This document shows positions 46,348 through 58,633 of a DNA stretch of 64,000 nucleotides, one piece after another (position 1 is the first letter of the stretch; each line of letters opens with the position of its first letter). Made by a program: the position numbers and the translations under genes. Origin of the DNA: Rhodosporidiobolus odoratus (Eukaryota > Basidiomycota > Microbotryomycetes > Sporidiobolales > Sporidiobolaceae); contig JAOANU010000012.1 of NCBI GenBank assembly GCA_034387635.1, positions 124,001 to 188,000 on the forward strand. Direction: 5' to 3'. The notes beneath the pieces were generated by a model. It worked only from the letters and a program-made list of their open reading frames with translations. It did no database searches and was not told the DNA's origin.

Positions 46348-46738
46348 GGCTGGGGAAGTGTGTGTTCGTCTCAGGTCGGCCTTTCTCCTCTGCCCCTTTT
46401 TTCTCCTTTTCCCGTGGTTGACCAGTCAGTCAGTCACCAGGCTGAGTCAAGCGGTACACAAGCTGTTTCATACTCCCTGGATCCCCTCCCACCTTGACTG
46501 CTCCGTTGCCACCTACCTCCCTGTACACCGTCCGTACAACTCTGCCTGGCATTTCCCCAGATCAGTTGAGAAAGGAGGGGAGGATGAACTACCGGCTGTG
46601 GGACAAGGGGAGAGAGGGAGCAAGTGCACTCTTTCCTCCGCTGTGCCTGAAGGGCGCCGTGAAGCAGCTGCAGGGCTGTGGACAACGCCGGAAAGGGGAA
46701 TAGGGCGGGTGCTTGCCTGTAACTGGCAAAAGAATTCA

Positions 46739-46788
46739 GGCGTGACAGGGATTTGAACCCTGGAGCACAAAGTGCAGGAGCAAGACAC
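46739..46788 (-). repeat. 3' half of tRNA-like element at tandem junction 2
   Basis: Same truncated element and same breakpoint as at 45168-45217, as expected if one tandem duplication was amplified. Confidence 0.85.
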
Positions 46789-46792
46789 AAAA

Positions 46793-47913
46793 GGGGTTAG
46801 CAAGCATTTCAATGAAGAGGCGGTAGATGTAACGTACTCCACTCTGCCTCTTGTCGCAACCGTTGCCCAGTCTCGTACTCTTTTCTCGCCTCTTCCTCCA
46901 TCTTCCGCAAGTTCCGAGACCTAGCTTCCTCTCCCAACCTCTCCCTCTCCGTCCATTCTGACTCCAACTTCTCCAGCTCATGTTGCCGATTAAGCTCTTG
47001 CGCTTTGAGGAGTGACTCCCGCCCCTTGTTACTGCCCTTCGTCGTCTCTGGCACCCCTTGCTCCTGATTGGCGAATCGCACGCGAGCCTTCTTGGCCGGT
47101 CTGGAGGACCCGTGAGAAGGGGCGGGGTCGACAGGCCGCTTGCTGCCACCCTGGCGCGGGTCGGTGATGTGCAGACGTAGTCTGGAGAAAACAAGCGACC
47201 AGAGGGGCGAGCGCATGCTGCATAGTCTAGGCGCCGCGAGCTGCTCCTCCTCAATGTGATTGGCGAGCGCCGCACCAACCGAGGAGGCTAAGGAGGCGAG
47301 ACGGACTGCAGCAAAGGTACTTGGCGCGGGTTGCTCGCATGACGCAGCGGAAGGGCTCGTGGTCCTGGTTTGTTGGCAAGAGCAAAGTGGGGCCGGCGGT
47401 TGAGGGATGGGGGAAGGGTGCTGATCTGGGGAATGAGACTTGAGGAAGGTAGTGACTCTGCTGTCGATTGCTTGACGAGCGAAGTATGCTATGCCAAAGT
47501 AGAGGACGGAGCGCGGAGAGAAAGCGCCAGCGGCCGCAAAGGCCCCAAACGATTTCAGAGCTGTGACGAGTCGAGGTCAGCTAAGCGCATGTTCAGTCAG
47601 AAAGATTGCACGCACCTAACAGCCCCCTTGCGTAGTCTTGCTTGCGCCTCCACAACTGACGCGTTTCATTGTACCGACGCAAGCCGCGAGTGATTGACCG
47701 TTGGTAGAGCTTGCGGACAGCGGGCGGAACGCTTTCAGCGCGCAGCTGTTTGACATGCTGTTGATGTCGCTTGCAGTGTCGGCAACAACGGCGGTGGCGG
47801 CGACAGAGACGAGAGAGCGGGGGATCTGGTTGAGCTTGATACGAACAGAAGGTGCTGTCGACATCGGGACGGAAGCACAGATACGATAGCGAGGGACCGG
47901 TATAACAATGCAT
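46793..47913 (-). pseudogene. Truncated 5' copy 3 of the unknown island gene
   Basis: Same exons as copy 2 without the 5-bp insertion, so the first two exons remain open (MHCYTGPSL...; coiled coil at about 46860-47000). It stops at the tandem junction. Its upstream region is the inner edge of the right arm, so it is the copy with the original promoter context. Confidence 0.75.
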
Positions 47914-48060
47914 GGCTGGGGAAGTGTGTGTTCGTCTCAGGTCGGCCTTTCTCCTCTGCCCCTTTTTTCTCCTTTTCCCGTGGTTGACCAGTCAGTCAGT
48001 CACCAGGCTGAGTCAAGCGGTACACAAGCTGTTTCATACTCCCTGGATCCCCTCCCACCT

Positions 48061-49262
48061 TGACTGCTCCGTTGCCACCTACCTCCCTGTACACCGTCCG
48101 TACAACTCTGCCTGGCATTTCCCCAGATCAGTTGAGAAAGGAGGGGAGGATGAACTACCGGCTGTGGGACAAGGGGAGAGAGGGAGCAAGTGCACTCTTT
48201 CCTCCGCTGTGCCTGAAGGGCGCCGTGAAGCAGCTGCAGGGCTGTGGACAACGCCGGAAAGGGGAATAGGGCGGGTGCTTGCCTGTAACTGGCAAAAGAA
48301 TTCAGGCGTGACAGGGATTTGAACCCTGGAGCACAAAGTGCAGGAGCAAGACACACTGACAGGAGCCTGGTTGGGACCCCCCGTCGAATAGTAAACTCCC
48401 GGTATAACCACTAACCGACCACGCCTTTTCTGGCGTTTGCAACTTTTTTGATCTATAGTACTTTTGATCACTACTTGCTGCACGTTGCGGTGGTCATTCT
48501 GCCGATTCCGTGAGCCCCGAGCCTCCCTCCCTTTGCTCTCTGGTCTCCAATGCGCTCTGCTTCCTCTGTACTCACTGGCCAGACAGTTCTCGTCTGCTGG
48601 GAGCTGGTTAACAGTCGCTTGATCATCTGTTCAGTCAGGTAAGTCTGTGTGTCTCTGCCACTTCATTGGCTCAGACTGACCCTTAAGGCCCAATGACTGC
48701 TTGATCCAACAGGGGATGCTGCCCTTTGATTGCCTACCAAACAACATCCACAATCAAAGCTTTTTGAACTCAGAAAGCAGGGTTGATTTCTCTGTGCCCG
48801 CCCAGCTTACTCTTCTCCTTTGCAGGTGCCCTTGAGCGCAGACAGGAGGCTTTATAGACCCGCCCTGTGCCGCTCCCCGGCTATCATGGGCTCAGCGACA
48901 GCCCTGTCCGCAGTTTATGCTGGCTGAGGATCTCTTTGCAAGAAGGCAGCATCACCCCTTCTTGCCTGTCCAACATCCTTTCTTCCCATGTCTACACAAT
49001 GCCATGTCGTCACATTCTGTACCGCCTGTCAACCATTTGCGGGCTCAGGGCCAGCTGTTCTCACCTTCTGTGACGTCGCAGCAAGTGTCTTGTGCAACTC
49101 CCCAAGTCTCCAACCTCACGGAGGTCGACCTGTGGCGGCAGTCGCCTTCCTTGCCCGTGCTCGCTCCGGCGCCTACCCCTCTCAACCTCGCTTGCAGTCA
49201 GTGCAAGCAGGCAGGATGCCTTGATGACCGACTTGAGAAGGTCGACCCTTTTCACCTTGAGG
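48061..49262 (-). repeat. Right arm of the inverted repeat
   Basis: Inverted counterpart of 28660-29853. It is nearly identical inside (48061 to about 48865) and diverged outside. The inner end lies about 150 bp upstream of the start of copy 3 of the unknown gene, so the arm probably contains its promoter. Confidence 0.9.
48305..48425 (-). tRNA. tRNA-like element, right-arm copy
   Basis: Inverted copy of the 121-bp element at 29489-29609, with the same acceptor pairing, A-box-like and B-box sequences. Same reservations about anticodon and functionality. Confidence 0.5.
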
Positions 49263-49603
49263 TTCCTTGAGGTTCCCTGCGTCAGAGCGCGGTCCCAGCT
49301 CCCAGCTTCCCAGAGAAGAAGCACAGCTACGACATATCCGCGGCCGAAGTAGGTATCTGTCCACCGGACGAAACACAAGCACATCTGCTCGCTTTTCATA
49401 TTTTTCGCTGTTTTGCTTCGCAATACAATGGAAAGGCATAGGGACTTTGAGGCAGCACGCGGCAGCAGATATCTTGAGAACGATACCCTGGCATAAGCTG
49501 CTACAAAAGCAGCCTTGTCACAGAGCGGGCAAGCGTAAGTGGGTATTCAATCTCGTGTTCCAAGCAAACCCCAACATAACAACACGTAACACATCTCGAC
49601 TAG
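49263..49603. other. Spacer between island and ERV25; no gene seen
   Basis: 341 bp with no supported feature. A 10-bp direct repeat (TTGAGGTTCC) abuts the end of the right arm at 49257-49276. The ERV25 3' UTR presumably ends here. Confidence 0.4.
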
Positions 49604-50680
49604 TCAATGAGGTACTCTGCGCATTCCAAAGTGGCACCATCAGTAATTGGCCTCGAATGACGCCCCCTCCTTGTCCCTGCCCTCACCTCGTACACAAGCC
49701 ACACCAGCCCAGGCCGCGAGGGACGACAGAGACAGAGGGAAAGCAGGAGAAGTGGACGCACTCTTCTTGAAGTAACTCCGCAGGTGCAAGATTTGCCACA
49801 AGCCCAGGAGGATCAGGGTTGAGAAGGTGAGGTAGAAGAAGGATTTGACGCGGTCGTTGGTTGATTCTGCGTGTTTGCACGTGGCATGGCGAGTAAGAAG
49901 TTGTCGTCGAGGGTAGTGATGAGGTTGTAGGCGGGAGTGTGCCGACGGTGCAAAGAAAAGGTCGAAGGGTGGGAGAATAGAAAAGGTTAGGTGGGGTTGT
50001 AACGAACTCAGCAAGAAAGGACCAAGAGCCACGCACCATTCGTATCCCTCATCCTCGCTTCCCTCCTCTTCAAATAATTCAACTCCTCAACAATTTCCTT
50101 GACGACGCCTTCGAGTTTACGCATTTCCACCTCGAGTCCAGACAGGGATTCTTGCTTGGCGATGGCGTTGTAGTCGACGGCGTCGGCGCCAATGTCGACG
50201 TCTAGGTCGACTAGACGCGAGTATTGAGGGGCTTGGTGCTCGGGAACGGCTGGAGGAAAGGCGAAGCACGTCAGCAAAGATGAATCAGGCGTCGGGACGG
50301 GGTTCGAGGATGTGGTGTGGCCCAGTCGCGTATGGTCTCACTGCACAGGGTGCGAGGGAGCTGGACGTACAAGGGTCGAGTACATTCCTAAAGCAGACTC
50401 CCAAGTCGGCATCGGCATGAGTGGTGATAGCCATCCTGGTTTCGCCCTTCAACCCCCTCTTGCTCTGATACGTGTTTCTGTGTCCACTGCCATCGACGAC
50501 CTCCATATCCAACCGTTGCAGATTACCGGCCAAGGGGGCAGAGACGGAGATGACGACCAGGGTATCCGACATGGCGTAGTTCCAGAGGCATTTTTGAGTC
50601 GGGGAGTGGGAGGCCTGGAGCGAGAACTTGACGGCGGAGACGGTGAGGGGTAAGAGGGCGAGTAAAGGGAGGACGAGCAT
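49604..50680 (-). CDS. ERV25: p24-family cargo receptor Erv25 (delta type)
   Basis: ATG at 50678-50680. The signal peptide is MLVLPLLALLPLTVSA. A GOLD domain with the two conserved cysteines follows (KCLWNYAMSDT... LGVCFRN). Next is the coiled-coil region, VDLDVDIGADAVDYNAIAK and EEIVEELNYLKRREARMR-like, then RDTNESTNDRVKSFFYLT, a transmembrane helix (STLILLGLWQILHL) and SYFKK. Reading on without splicing gives an odd 40-residue tail. An intron at 49617-49761 (GTGCGT...GCGCAG) instead joins a 13-nt last exon and ends the protein at KKKYLI, like the dilysine ER-retrieval tail of yeast Erv25. Known role: partner of Emp24 in COPII/COPI cargo sorting between ER and Golgi. Confidence 0.92.
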
Positions 50681-50950
50681 GGTGTGGAGGAGGGAAGAGA
50701 TGGGGGGACGTGGAGCGGCGGGTGCGCTGGGTGTTGTGCCAGGTGCAACGCGGCGTTTCGGGTCTATAGACGGAGTTTAGGTGTTTCTGAAGGGATCAGA
50801 GTCGCGTCCGTCTAGATCAGAGCTGTTGACGAGTCGACGGAGATCCCCCTTTACCCCAAATGTTAATCACCACCAGCGTTGTTGATCTAAAGTTCACACC
50901 GTGCCAAGACTGCATTACAAGCTCATACGCCAGTTTACAGAGCACCTGAT
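50681..50950. promoter_or_regulatory. Divergent promoter ERV25 / VPS16
   Basis: Only 270 bp separate the two start codons, so both promoters share this segment. No TATA box is obvious. Confidence 0.6.
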
Positions 50951-53900
50951 ATGGTGGCTGCCTCGTCCCCTACTGCCAACTGGCAACCACTTGGACCGTC
51001 ATCCTTTTACCGCTCAACTCGCGCCTTTGACCTTCAAGCCTCAGACTTCGCTCAGTTGGACTTGTCTGACTACCTGGTACAGTCAGCCAAATGCGGGGGT
51101 CCACTCGGTACGCTCCCTTCCCTTCCTTGTCCACAACTCAATGTCACTGACAGTCTTCGGGTGTGGGGGGAAACGTCGGAACCAGCCTTGATGAGGGATC
51201 CCGCAAAGCCTGTCCTCGTAACAGACCAGACCGCCTTCACAAGAGACAAGGGAACAATCATCTCCGTCTACTCGGCCGCCGGCAAGATGTTGCAGACCAT
51301 CTCGGTACCTTTCCCTTTTCCCCCTTTTCTGTTCCCCTCGGTTCCTCACCCGGTTGCATTGCACTGCAGTGGGACTCGCCCTCGCCCGTCGTCTCCTTCC
51401 TCTACCCTTCCCTCTCGACCTCGGTCGACACCCTCCTCCTCCTAACCCGCTCCGGCCTCTACCGCCTCTACCCTCTTCACACCCATCCCTCCCTCCCCGC
51501 TCCCTACACTCAACACCAACTCTCCAGTGCCGAAGAATCAGGAGGAGTAGTCGATGCCCAACCTGCGGGAGAGGGAGCTGTGGTCGTCAGACTTGCCGAT
51601 GGGAGGTTTGTGGAACTGAGCAATCTGGGAAGGGGACCGCAGCAGCTGGGCGAAGGAGGAGGAGGAAGTGGGGAGGACGAAGGATTCCCCTCACTCCCTT
51701 CCATGTCTTTCAACTCAGCCTCGGCTTCAGCAAAGAGACGAAGAGAGGCCCCGGCCGCGCCCAAGGTGGTTCCGTTTGCGAGTACGGGGTTGACGGTCGA
51801 AGAGACAAGGGGCGCTTGTTGGACTGTTTTGCCTGGGGAGGTGAGCTCGACGAGGGGGACTGAAGTGCTCGTCGGATTAAGCGATGGGAGGGTGCTTAGG
51901 GTCGATGAGATTGACGGTCAAGAGCAGGTGCGGGGAACTTTCTCATCCCCAGATGGTCCTGCTGCGCCGACCTGGTCTCGCTGCACTGGATGCGAATGCT
52001 CAGCGCAGCGAGTATCCTTGACTTTCGCGCCTCAAGACTAACCAGTACCCCTCCCCGCAGCGCCTCCCGTCCCCTGCTCCAATCCTTCACCTAACCCCCT
52101 CCCCCTCCGGCCGCTTCCTCGCCGTCCTAACCGCCTCGTCTCTATCCCACTCGCATCTCCAACCTCCCTACACGCTCCAAGTCCTCACCTCCGACCTCTC
52201 CCGCCTACTCTCTTCCTGCGACCTGACCTTCGATGCGACGGGTGGACAAGGGCAGGAAGGAGGAGGAGGGAGACCGAGACAAGTGGAATGGTGTGGGAGC
52301 AACTCGGTCGCACTGGGATATGTGGATGAAGGGGTCGGGACGGGGAGGGTGATAGTGGTTGGGCCATTCGGGGAGACCTTGAAGTAGGGCTTACCTCTTT
52401 GTTCGCTTTCCCCTTTTTGTCACTGCCACTGACAAGACGGAGAACACTCTATAACCCACAGGTACTTCTACTCTTCACCCCCGCATCTGACATCGGAGGT
52501 AGACTGCGTTCGTATCATATGCCCCAGCGAGAACTGCGAGTTGCTCGAAATGGTTCCCCGTACGGCCGTTCCCCCCCCCCCCCCCCCCTTACCTCAGCTC
52601 TGCTTTGCCGACTCACCATCCCTCGTCTCTCCCCCTCGCTCACGGGCGCGCAGAATCAACCCACCGAACCCTCCTCCCCCTTTCCCCCTACCCCTCCGCC
52701 CAACTCTACACTGCCTCTCAAGCCTTCCACCTCCACAAATCCCCTCGAGCGGACGAGTTGATCAGGACGATTGGGAGAGGACCCGAGATGAGAGAGGCGG
52801 TGGAGGAGTGTGTTGAAGCGGCGGGGAGGGAGTGGGGAGGGGGGAGGGGGGAGGGGAGGGGGTTGTTACAGGTACGTCTCGCTCACCTGTGGTGAAACCG
52901 TTATCTTCACCTCGCCTCTTCGCTGTGAAGGCGGTACAGCTGGCCTTGTCATGCGGCGAGACGTTCTTCGTGGCTTACTTTGTGCATTGTATGGTCATGG
53001 TTCACAGGCCGCAGCTTTTGGCAAATCCTTGCTCGACGCTTATAACCCATCTTCGTTTGTCGAGACGACCAAAGCTTTGAGGGTGTTGAATGCGGTGAGG
53101 GAGTGGAAGGTCGGGTTGGCTTTAAGTTGGGAGCAGTGCGTTTTCCCCTTCGTTCCTTGGTCTTAGGGAGGAGCTTGCTCTGCCTGTCGCACTACGCTAT
53201 GTGACATGACGAGGCTTTACAGTGTCCTCCCTGAAACAGCAACTTGCAGTCACGTCTTGAAGGCGCGCACTTACGCTCGTCTCCTCGCAGATACCACCTC
53301 CACCCCCCCTCGCACCTCATTACTCGCCTCCTCTCCTTGAAACAACACCTCCTCGCCCTCCGCATCTCCACCTTCCTCTCCCTGCCAGCCGCTCCCATCA
53401 TCCGTCATTGGGCCCTACAGCTCATCGCATCCTCCGCGCCAGGCGTAGCAGCTCTCAAAGGGGATTTACTGAGCGATGAGCAGGTTTGCGCGGCAATCGT
53501 TGAAAAACTCGATTCCCTTTCCTCCAAGACCTCGTGTTCGTCTTCCTCGTCCTCGTCCTCTACGCCTCATCACTCTACTTCCCCACTCCTCCCCACTTCC
53601 CTCTCGGCCACAAACACACCATCTACCGACCACTCCCTTCTCTCACCCGCCGACCTCGCCCTCCCCGCCTTTCATCTCGGCCGTCCGAACCTCGCCAAGT
53701 TGTTGGTGGAGAAGGAGACGAAACGGGCGAAACAGGTTCCTTTGTTGGTTAGGATGGGGGATGGGGAGATGGGATTGGGGAGGGCGGTGGAAGGGGGGGA
53801 TTTGGATTTGGGTGCGTTTTTCTCCTCAACAAAGTGGACTTCTACTATGCTGTGTATCTCGGGAGATCTCCGCCTCGCGGAAGAAGGCCTAGATCGGGCT

Positions 53901-55247
53901 GACGAAATCATCGTTCTTAGTATTCGCTGTCTTCCTCTCTCTTCGTAGGACCCTACCCGCCGGGGACCTCTTTCGCATCATAGAACGTGTCGACGCCTCC
54001 CTTACTAGTTCATCCTCCACCACCTCTTCCTCCTCGAACCCCACCAAACTAACCAAACCCCCCTCTGCGCCTGCCCCCTCCTCCTCCTCCTCGCCGCGCA
54101 AACCCCCACCTGTGACGCGGTTGTTCGAGCTGTTTGTACGAGAGCATGGAGGAGAGGAGGAGAGGAGGGTTTTGAGGGAACTTTGGTATCAGGATGATAG
54201 GAGGGTTGAGATGGGATTGGAGGGGATGAGGGAGAGTTTGGTGGTGGGTCACGAGGTGCGTTTCGAATTTGACTCTTTTCTCTTCTTCTTGCACGCCCAC
54301 GGTCTGCGGTCTGAGAGAGATACGCAGGCTGATCACCGCATTGGAACTCTTGTCGCAGGACTTGGAGCAGAGGATCAAGAAGTTGGGAGAGGCTAGGAAG
54401 GCATTTGGGGAGGATAAAGAGAGTGGGTTTGAGACAAAGGTGCGTGTACACAATCCTTCCTATATTTCCGACTGGCCCATGTCAGCTCATCGCGTCCGAC
54501 CTCTCTGCCCTTCTCCAGATGCTCGACGACCACCTCCGCCTCCTCGCCTTTCAGCAATCTCTCGAATCCGACTTTCCAGGTAAAAAGATTGTTGGCCTCT
54601 CGATCAATGATACGATTCGAGCGTGCATCGTCAATGGGTTGGAGAAGAAGGCCGAGAAGGTTAGGAGTGATTTCAAAGTACCGGATAAGCGGTTCGTCAA
54701 AGTCTTTCCATCTCGTTCATTCTCCCCGCATGAAACATGCTGATCTCGATTGCGATGCTCCCGAGTAGGTACTGGTACATCCACCTCCGATCTCTAATCC
54801 TCCTCCGATCCTGGGACAACCTCTCGCAATTCGCATCCAAGAAACGTTCCCCAATCGGGTACGAACCTTTCGTCTCCGAGTTGATCAAAGCTGGCGCTCA
54901 CCGCGAGGCGGTCAAGTATGTTGAACGGTGTGAGGGACGGAACCGGGTCGAGTTGTTTGTAAGGTGTGGGGAGTGGGTTAGTGCGGGACATGAGTGTGTT
55001 AGGAGGGCAGAGAGGGGAAAGTTGATGTGCGTTGGTTCTCTCTTTTGTTCGTGCGCACCGCGCCGTGATCTGGAACTGCCGAGAGGGAGGGCACGGGGAC
55101 GTTGACTGCATCACAGCTGACACCTTGGCCGCTCTCTCCCTTGCTCTTGCAACTGCCCGCAGCGAGCTCAAGTCCCGAGCCCCCAACCAGATCATTCTCG
55201 CGCAGCTGGAAGAGCTGTTACAAGAAATGAGTACGGCGGGCATGTGA
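50951..55247 (+). CDS. VPS16: Vacuolar sorting protein VPS16 (HOPS/CORVET core)
   Basis: ATG at 50951, TGA at 55245-55247, many short introns. The N-terminal beta-propeller has NWQPLGPSSFYRSTRAFDL, LSDYLVQSAKCGGPL, ISVYSAAGKMLQTIS, LTRSGLYRLYPL and WCGSNSVALGYVDEG. The C-terminal alpha-solenoid has YTASQAFHLHKSPRADELI, FGKSLLDAYNPSSFV, LGRPNLAKLLVEKETKRAKQ, VPLLVRMGDGEMGLGRAVEG, WYQDDRR, FASKKRSPIGYEPFVSELIK and AHREAVKYVERC. These match VPS16 blocks in order. Known role: scaffold subunit shared by HOPS and CORVET, binding VPS33 for SNARE assembly at vacuoles and endosomes. An S-rich insertion lies near 53520-53640. An 18-C run at 52571-52588 is intronic in my model. Confidence 0.92.
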
Positions 55248-55647
55248 CCCAGCGGATTCGAAGGGATTTGAAAAAGAGGACGGGGACTCGGAGAGAGAGT
55301 ACGCGCTGTTGTAGTATTGTTCGAGCGTCGTCGCGCGGGATTTGCAGTGGTAGAGCAGTGCTTCACGTATTCAAGACTGTCAGCGTGTGTACGAGGCTTG
55401 ATTCGAACGAGAACGGTCTGGTGCGCCGTCGCCGTTGTCGGTCCGGACGCAGTCGCAGGTCGTCGTTGTCTCCCATCTCTCGTCGCATCGCTTGAACCAC
55501 GACTGATAGCAAACCAGAGAGCGCAAGTTCCGCTGTCAGCCCCGACCCACCTCAGCCTGCCGCGCTCCAGCCTGCCTGTGATCTTTAAACCTTCGCACCT
55601 TCGAACCTCAGCATAATCTGAACTCTGGCTCACCTCCTACACTTACA
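55248..55647. other. Intergenic, VPS16 3' side and Clr2 copy B promoter
   Basis: 400 bp without a supported gene. A short TTGATTCGAACG string near 55398 resembles a tRNA B-box but lacks pairing stems. Confidence 0.5.
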
Positions 55648-58633
55648 ATGGTAGTTGGCACCCCGGACACCTCAGTCTACACCGTCCACTACCCTCGATA
55701 CAATTCGAAAGACTCGCCCAACGTTCTCACCCTCACTCCTGGATTTGGAGAAGGTAGTCAGGCGAGATGGCCCCAAGAAGCAGAAGACATGACCTTGTTG
55801 AACCCTGAGCATGAAAAGCATAGGATCTGGAGAAAGACGGCAGCTGAACATATGGCTAGGGATCTTGGATTGTGGAATGGTTAGTCCTGCCTCGTCCTAG
55901 CCTTTCTCTCCATTCGTCTTCATCGACTGTCTAGGCGGCTGACCTTGACGCCTCTCGCACACACGCATGCAACAGAGACGAACCAGCATTGGATACTGGG
56001 AGAGTTGCCAACGGGATATGGGTTGTTTCAGCAGATTACCCATCCCAAGCCAGATTCTGTCGCCGCTCGGGAGGGTAGTAAACTGAGGTTGGACCGCTTC
56101 ATCTTTGGTGCGTACCCTTGTCCACTACCAGACCAATCCTTGAATGCCCGCTGATTCAAGCTGGTCGGGACAGGCCACTCGACACGCAAGATCCGTTCTG
56201 CCCTCTCCCTCGGCAAACACCTCTCGTTCCTAATCTTCGGAAAACACGGCCACTGCTCCTGCGACGGTTGCAAAGTCGCTCCTCCGCGCCCCTCAGCCGC
56301 CGCCACAGGTGCCGAGGTCGGTTCTCCCGCCAAGACAGGGCAGAGGAAGCGGAAACGGACCAACGAGTACGAGTTGGCGATGCAGGGATTGGCGGGTGGG
56401 GAGGTTGGGGATGACGGAGATGAGGATTATGATGATGGAGGAGCGTTCACGGAGAGGTCGTCCAAGGCGGCTTCGCCGGCTTCGGGCGCTCCGCCGGCGA
56501 AGAAAAAGGCGGCAGCTCCGTCGGCTGCGGCGCCCAAACCGAGGGCTAGGAGCGGACGGGCGAGGACTGCGAAGGCTACCAAGGCGAGGCAGGTCAAGGC
56601 AGAGTGGGAGATGGAGGAAGATGACGAGGATGTCTATACTGAGGAGACGGGCGAAGGGGAGAATGGCGGCTCGAATGAGTCGGACTTTTCAGAGTATGGT
56701 ACGAGGGCTTCGATAGGTACCACCAGGACGAGTTCTGGACGTCGGAGTAGGCCTACGACCAAGGTCCTGTCGGGGTTGCAGCAAGAAGCGGAGGTCGCCG
56801 CTTCAGTCGACGAATACGCCGCGTCAATGGACGCAGCCACAGCGGAGATATATGCCGCTTCGTCCGTCGTCCCAGCAGAACAGGTTCAGCAAGACTTGAC
56901 CTTTCCCTCCCTCTGTCGAGTCGGTGAACTCGTCTGGGTCCGCGTCCCCCTCGGTCCTCCACCTCAAGGCCCGTTAGCGAACGCTCAACTGTCCCGCTGG
57001 CCGGGTCTCGTTCGCGCGAGGACAATCGTGTTCGCCAACGGCGTGATCGACGAGACGTATCGTGTTGAATTGCTGGGGATGAGTGGGCTCGACACGCTCG
57101 ATGGGGTCCGAGGAGAGAATGTGACCCCATGGGTGGGATATTTACCGGGCAACACCACCTTTCTCGATCAGAACTTTCCAGAGGAGGAACCGCCTGCGAA
57201 AGCGACAAAGGCGGCGGTTGCAGCAGCGCACACTCCGGCTGGACAAGTCCCGGTAAAGAAGAGATGGGCGGATATTCAGGCGGAGGGCTGGGGCGGGGTG
57301 TCAAACGCGTTCAGGAAGGCGCAGAGGACGGGAAAGGCCTATGCTGGCATCCAGATCAGGCCGTTCGTCCGTGTTTCCCAACCTCCGTCTGGTACAAGCT
57401 GACCTTTCGATGTCTGCAGCATCCCTTCCATCAAGACTGGGCCGCATCTCGCTCGCAGCACTGCGGTTCCCCCGACTACGCTACATGCCCTTGCACCGCA
57501 ACGACATCGATCTCGCTACCTCTCTTACTCTCATCTCATCTACGGCCCCGAACTGCTTCACCCCTTCGATTGGGTTCGCCTCGTCCCCGACCCTGAAGTC
57601 GAAGATGGCATCAACGACAGCCGGACTCCAACAACAGACATCAGCCTTCCCACCTCTCTCGTCATGCGCATTTCAAGCTTCTACCGTGGCGGAGAAGGCA
57701 ACCCCCTCGTAGTAAAAGGTCTCATCTTTGAGCAGATCGAAATACCCCCCGCCGATTCCTCCCCTGAAGGCCTATGGGCTCCCGTCTCACCGGCTCCAGA
57801 CCCCTCTCTCGCCGTCCTTCCTCAAGCATTGCTGTCCACTCTACCTGCAGCGCTCCCCTTCCACCGCTGGCGACTCCTCTCCCCCTCCCATGCCAGCACC
57901 TCCCCAACCAGCCACGAAAGCGAAATCCTCCTCCCCTCCGTTGCCGGTCGACTGTACCCCCTCCCCCCCTCCATCTTGAAAGAACCGAAGCAGTGCGTCA
58001 AATGGTTGGAGGATGCGGATAAGGGGATGCATTGGTGGACTAAGGAGGTTGGGAAGGGGAATAAAGGTGGGTATGGAGAGGAGGGGATGAAGGCTTTCAA
58101 GTTGGTTATGGCGGGGGCCAGGACAGTCAAGAGGACGGTTACGATCAAGGTGCGTGCTTTCGTCTCGAACCTTGACTGCTTTCGCTCTCTTCGGGTCGGT
58201 CGCGCCATTGAGAGTTCTGCAGCGGAATGTCTGGAACGTCAATGCGCCGACTTGAACGATCCCTTCTCCCCCCTTGCAGGCTACGAACGGTCTCGCAGGA
58301 GGACGTGACGAACAACTCCAAGTAGCCGAAGAACAAGCCCTTGTACGCCTCATCCTTTCCATCCTCTCAATCACCCTCTCCGTACTGAACACTGCCACAA
58401 CGGGTGACTCTTTGCAGATCCGCCCTACCGCCCTTTATTCCTCCTCCTCGACAGCGGCAGCAGCAAACGAAACGAAGGCTGGACCATCAGCGGGCAGTGG
58501 GGCCTCTTCGGCGGCGGGGAAAGGGAAGGCGGGTCAGGAAGATGAAAAGGACAAGGACAAGGAGAAGGAGGAGGAGAAAGACAAGGAGAAGGAGAAGGGG
58601 AACACGTTGAATGCGGTTACCATCGAGGATTGA
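55648..58633 (+). CDS. Clr2-type transcriptional silencing protein, copy B
   Basis: ATG at 55648, TGA at 58631-58633, about five exons. The domain order is as in the gene at 19827-23056: an N-terminal region (PNVLTLTPGFGEGSQARWPQ), HWILGELPTGYGLFQQIT, RLDRFIFG, a C-x-C-x2-C cluster (HCSCDGCKV), a basic linker (GQRKRKRTNEYE; AT-hook-like KPRARSGRAR), GELVWVRVPLG with LSRWPGLVRARTI and GVRGENVTPWVGYLP, and a helical C-terminus. The C-terminus adds a K/E/D-rich tail (about 58520-58610). The role is by homology to S. pombe Clr2 in the SHREC silencing complex. Sequence divergence from copy A is large, so this is an old duplication rather than a recent one. Confidence 0.75.

Larger units (their letters stand above)
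43659..48352 (-). repeat. Three tandem copies of a 1.56-1.57-kb unit (promoter plus 5' exons)
   Basis: Units start at the same GGGGTTAGCAAGC string at 43659, 45222 and 46793, giving spacings of 1563 and 1571 bp. The third runs into the right arm at about 48352. Copies are almost identical: unit 2 has an extra TATGC near 45920, and units 2 and 3 have an extra 3 bp near 46337 and 47903 (GGTATAACAATG). Each unit holds the first exons of the unknown gene, its upstream region and the 3' half of the tRNA-like element. Junctions join ...GCAAGACACA to AAAGGGG. Confidence 0.95.

Noticed and set aside
55320..55410. tRNA-like string (AGTGGTAGAGCAG ... TTGATTCGAACG) after VPS16
   Set aside because: No acceptor or T-stem pairing could be found.
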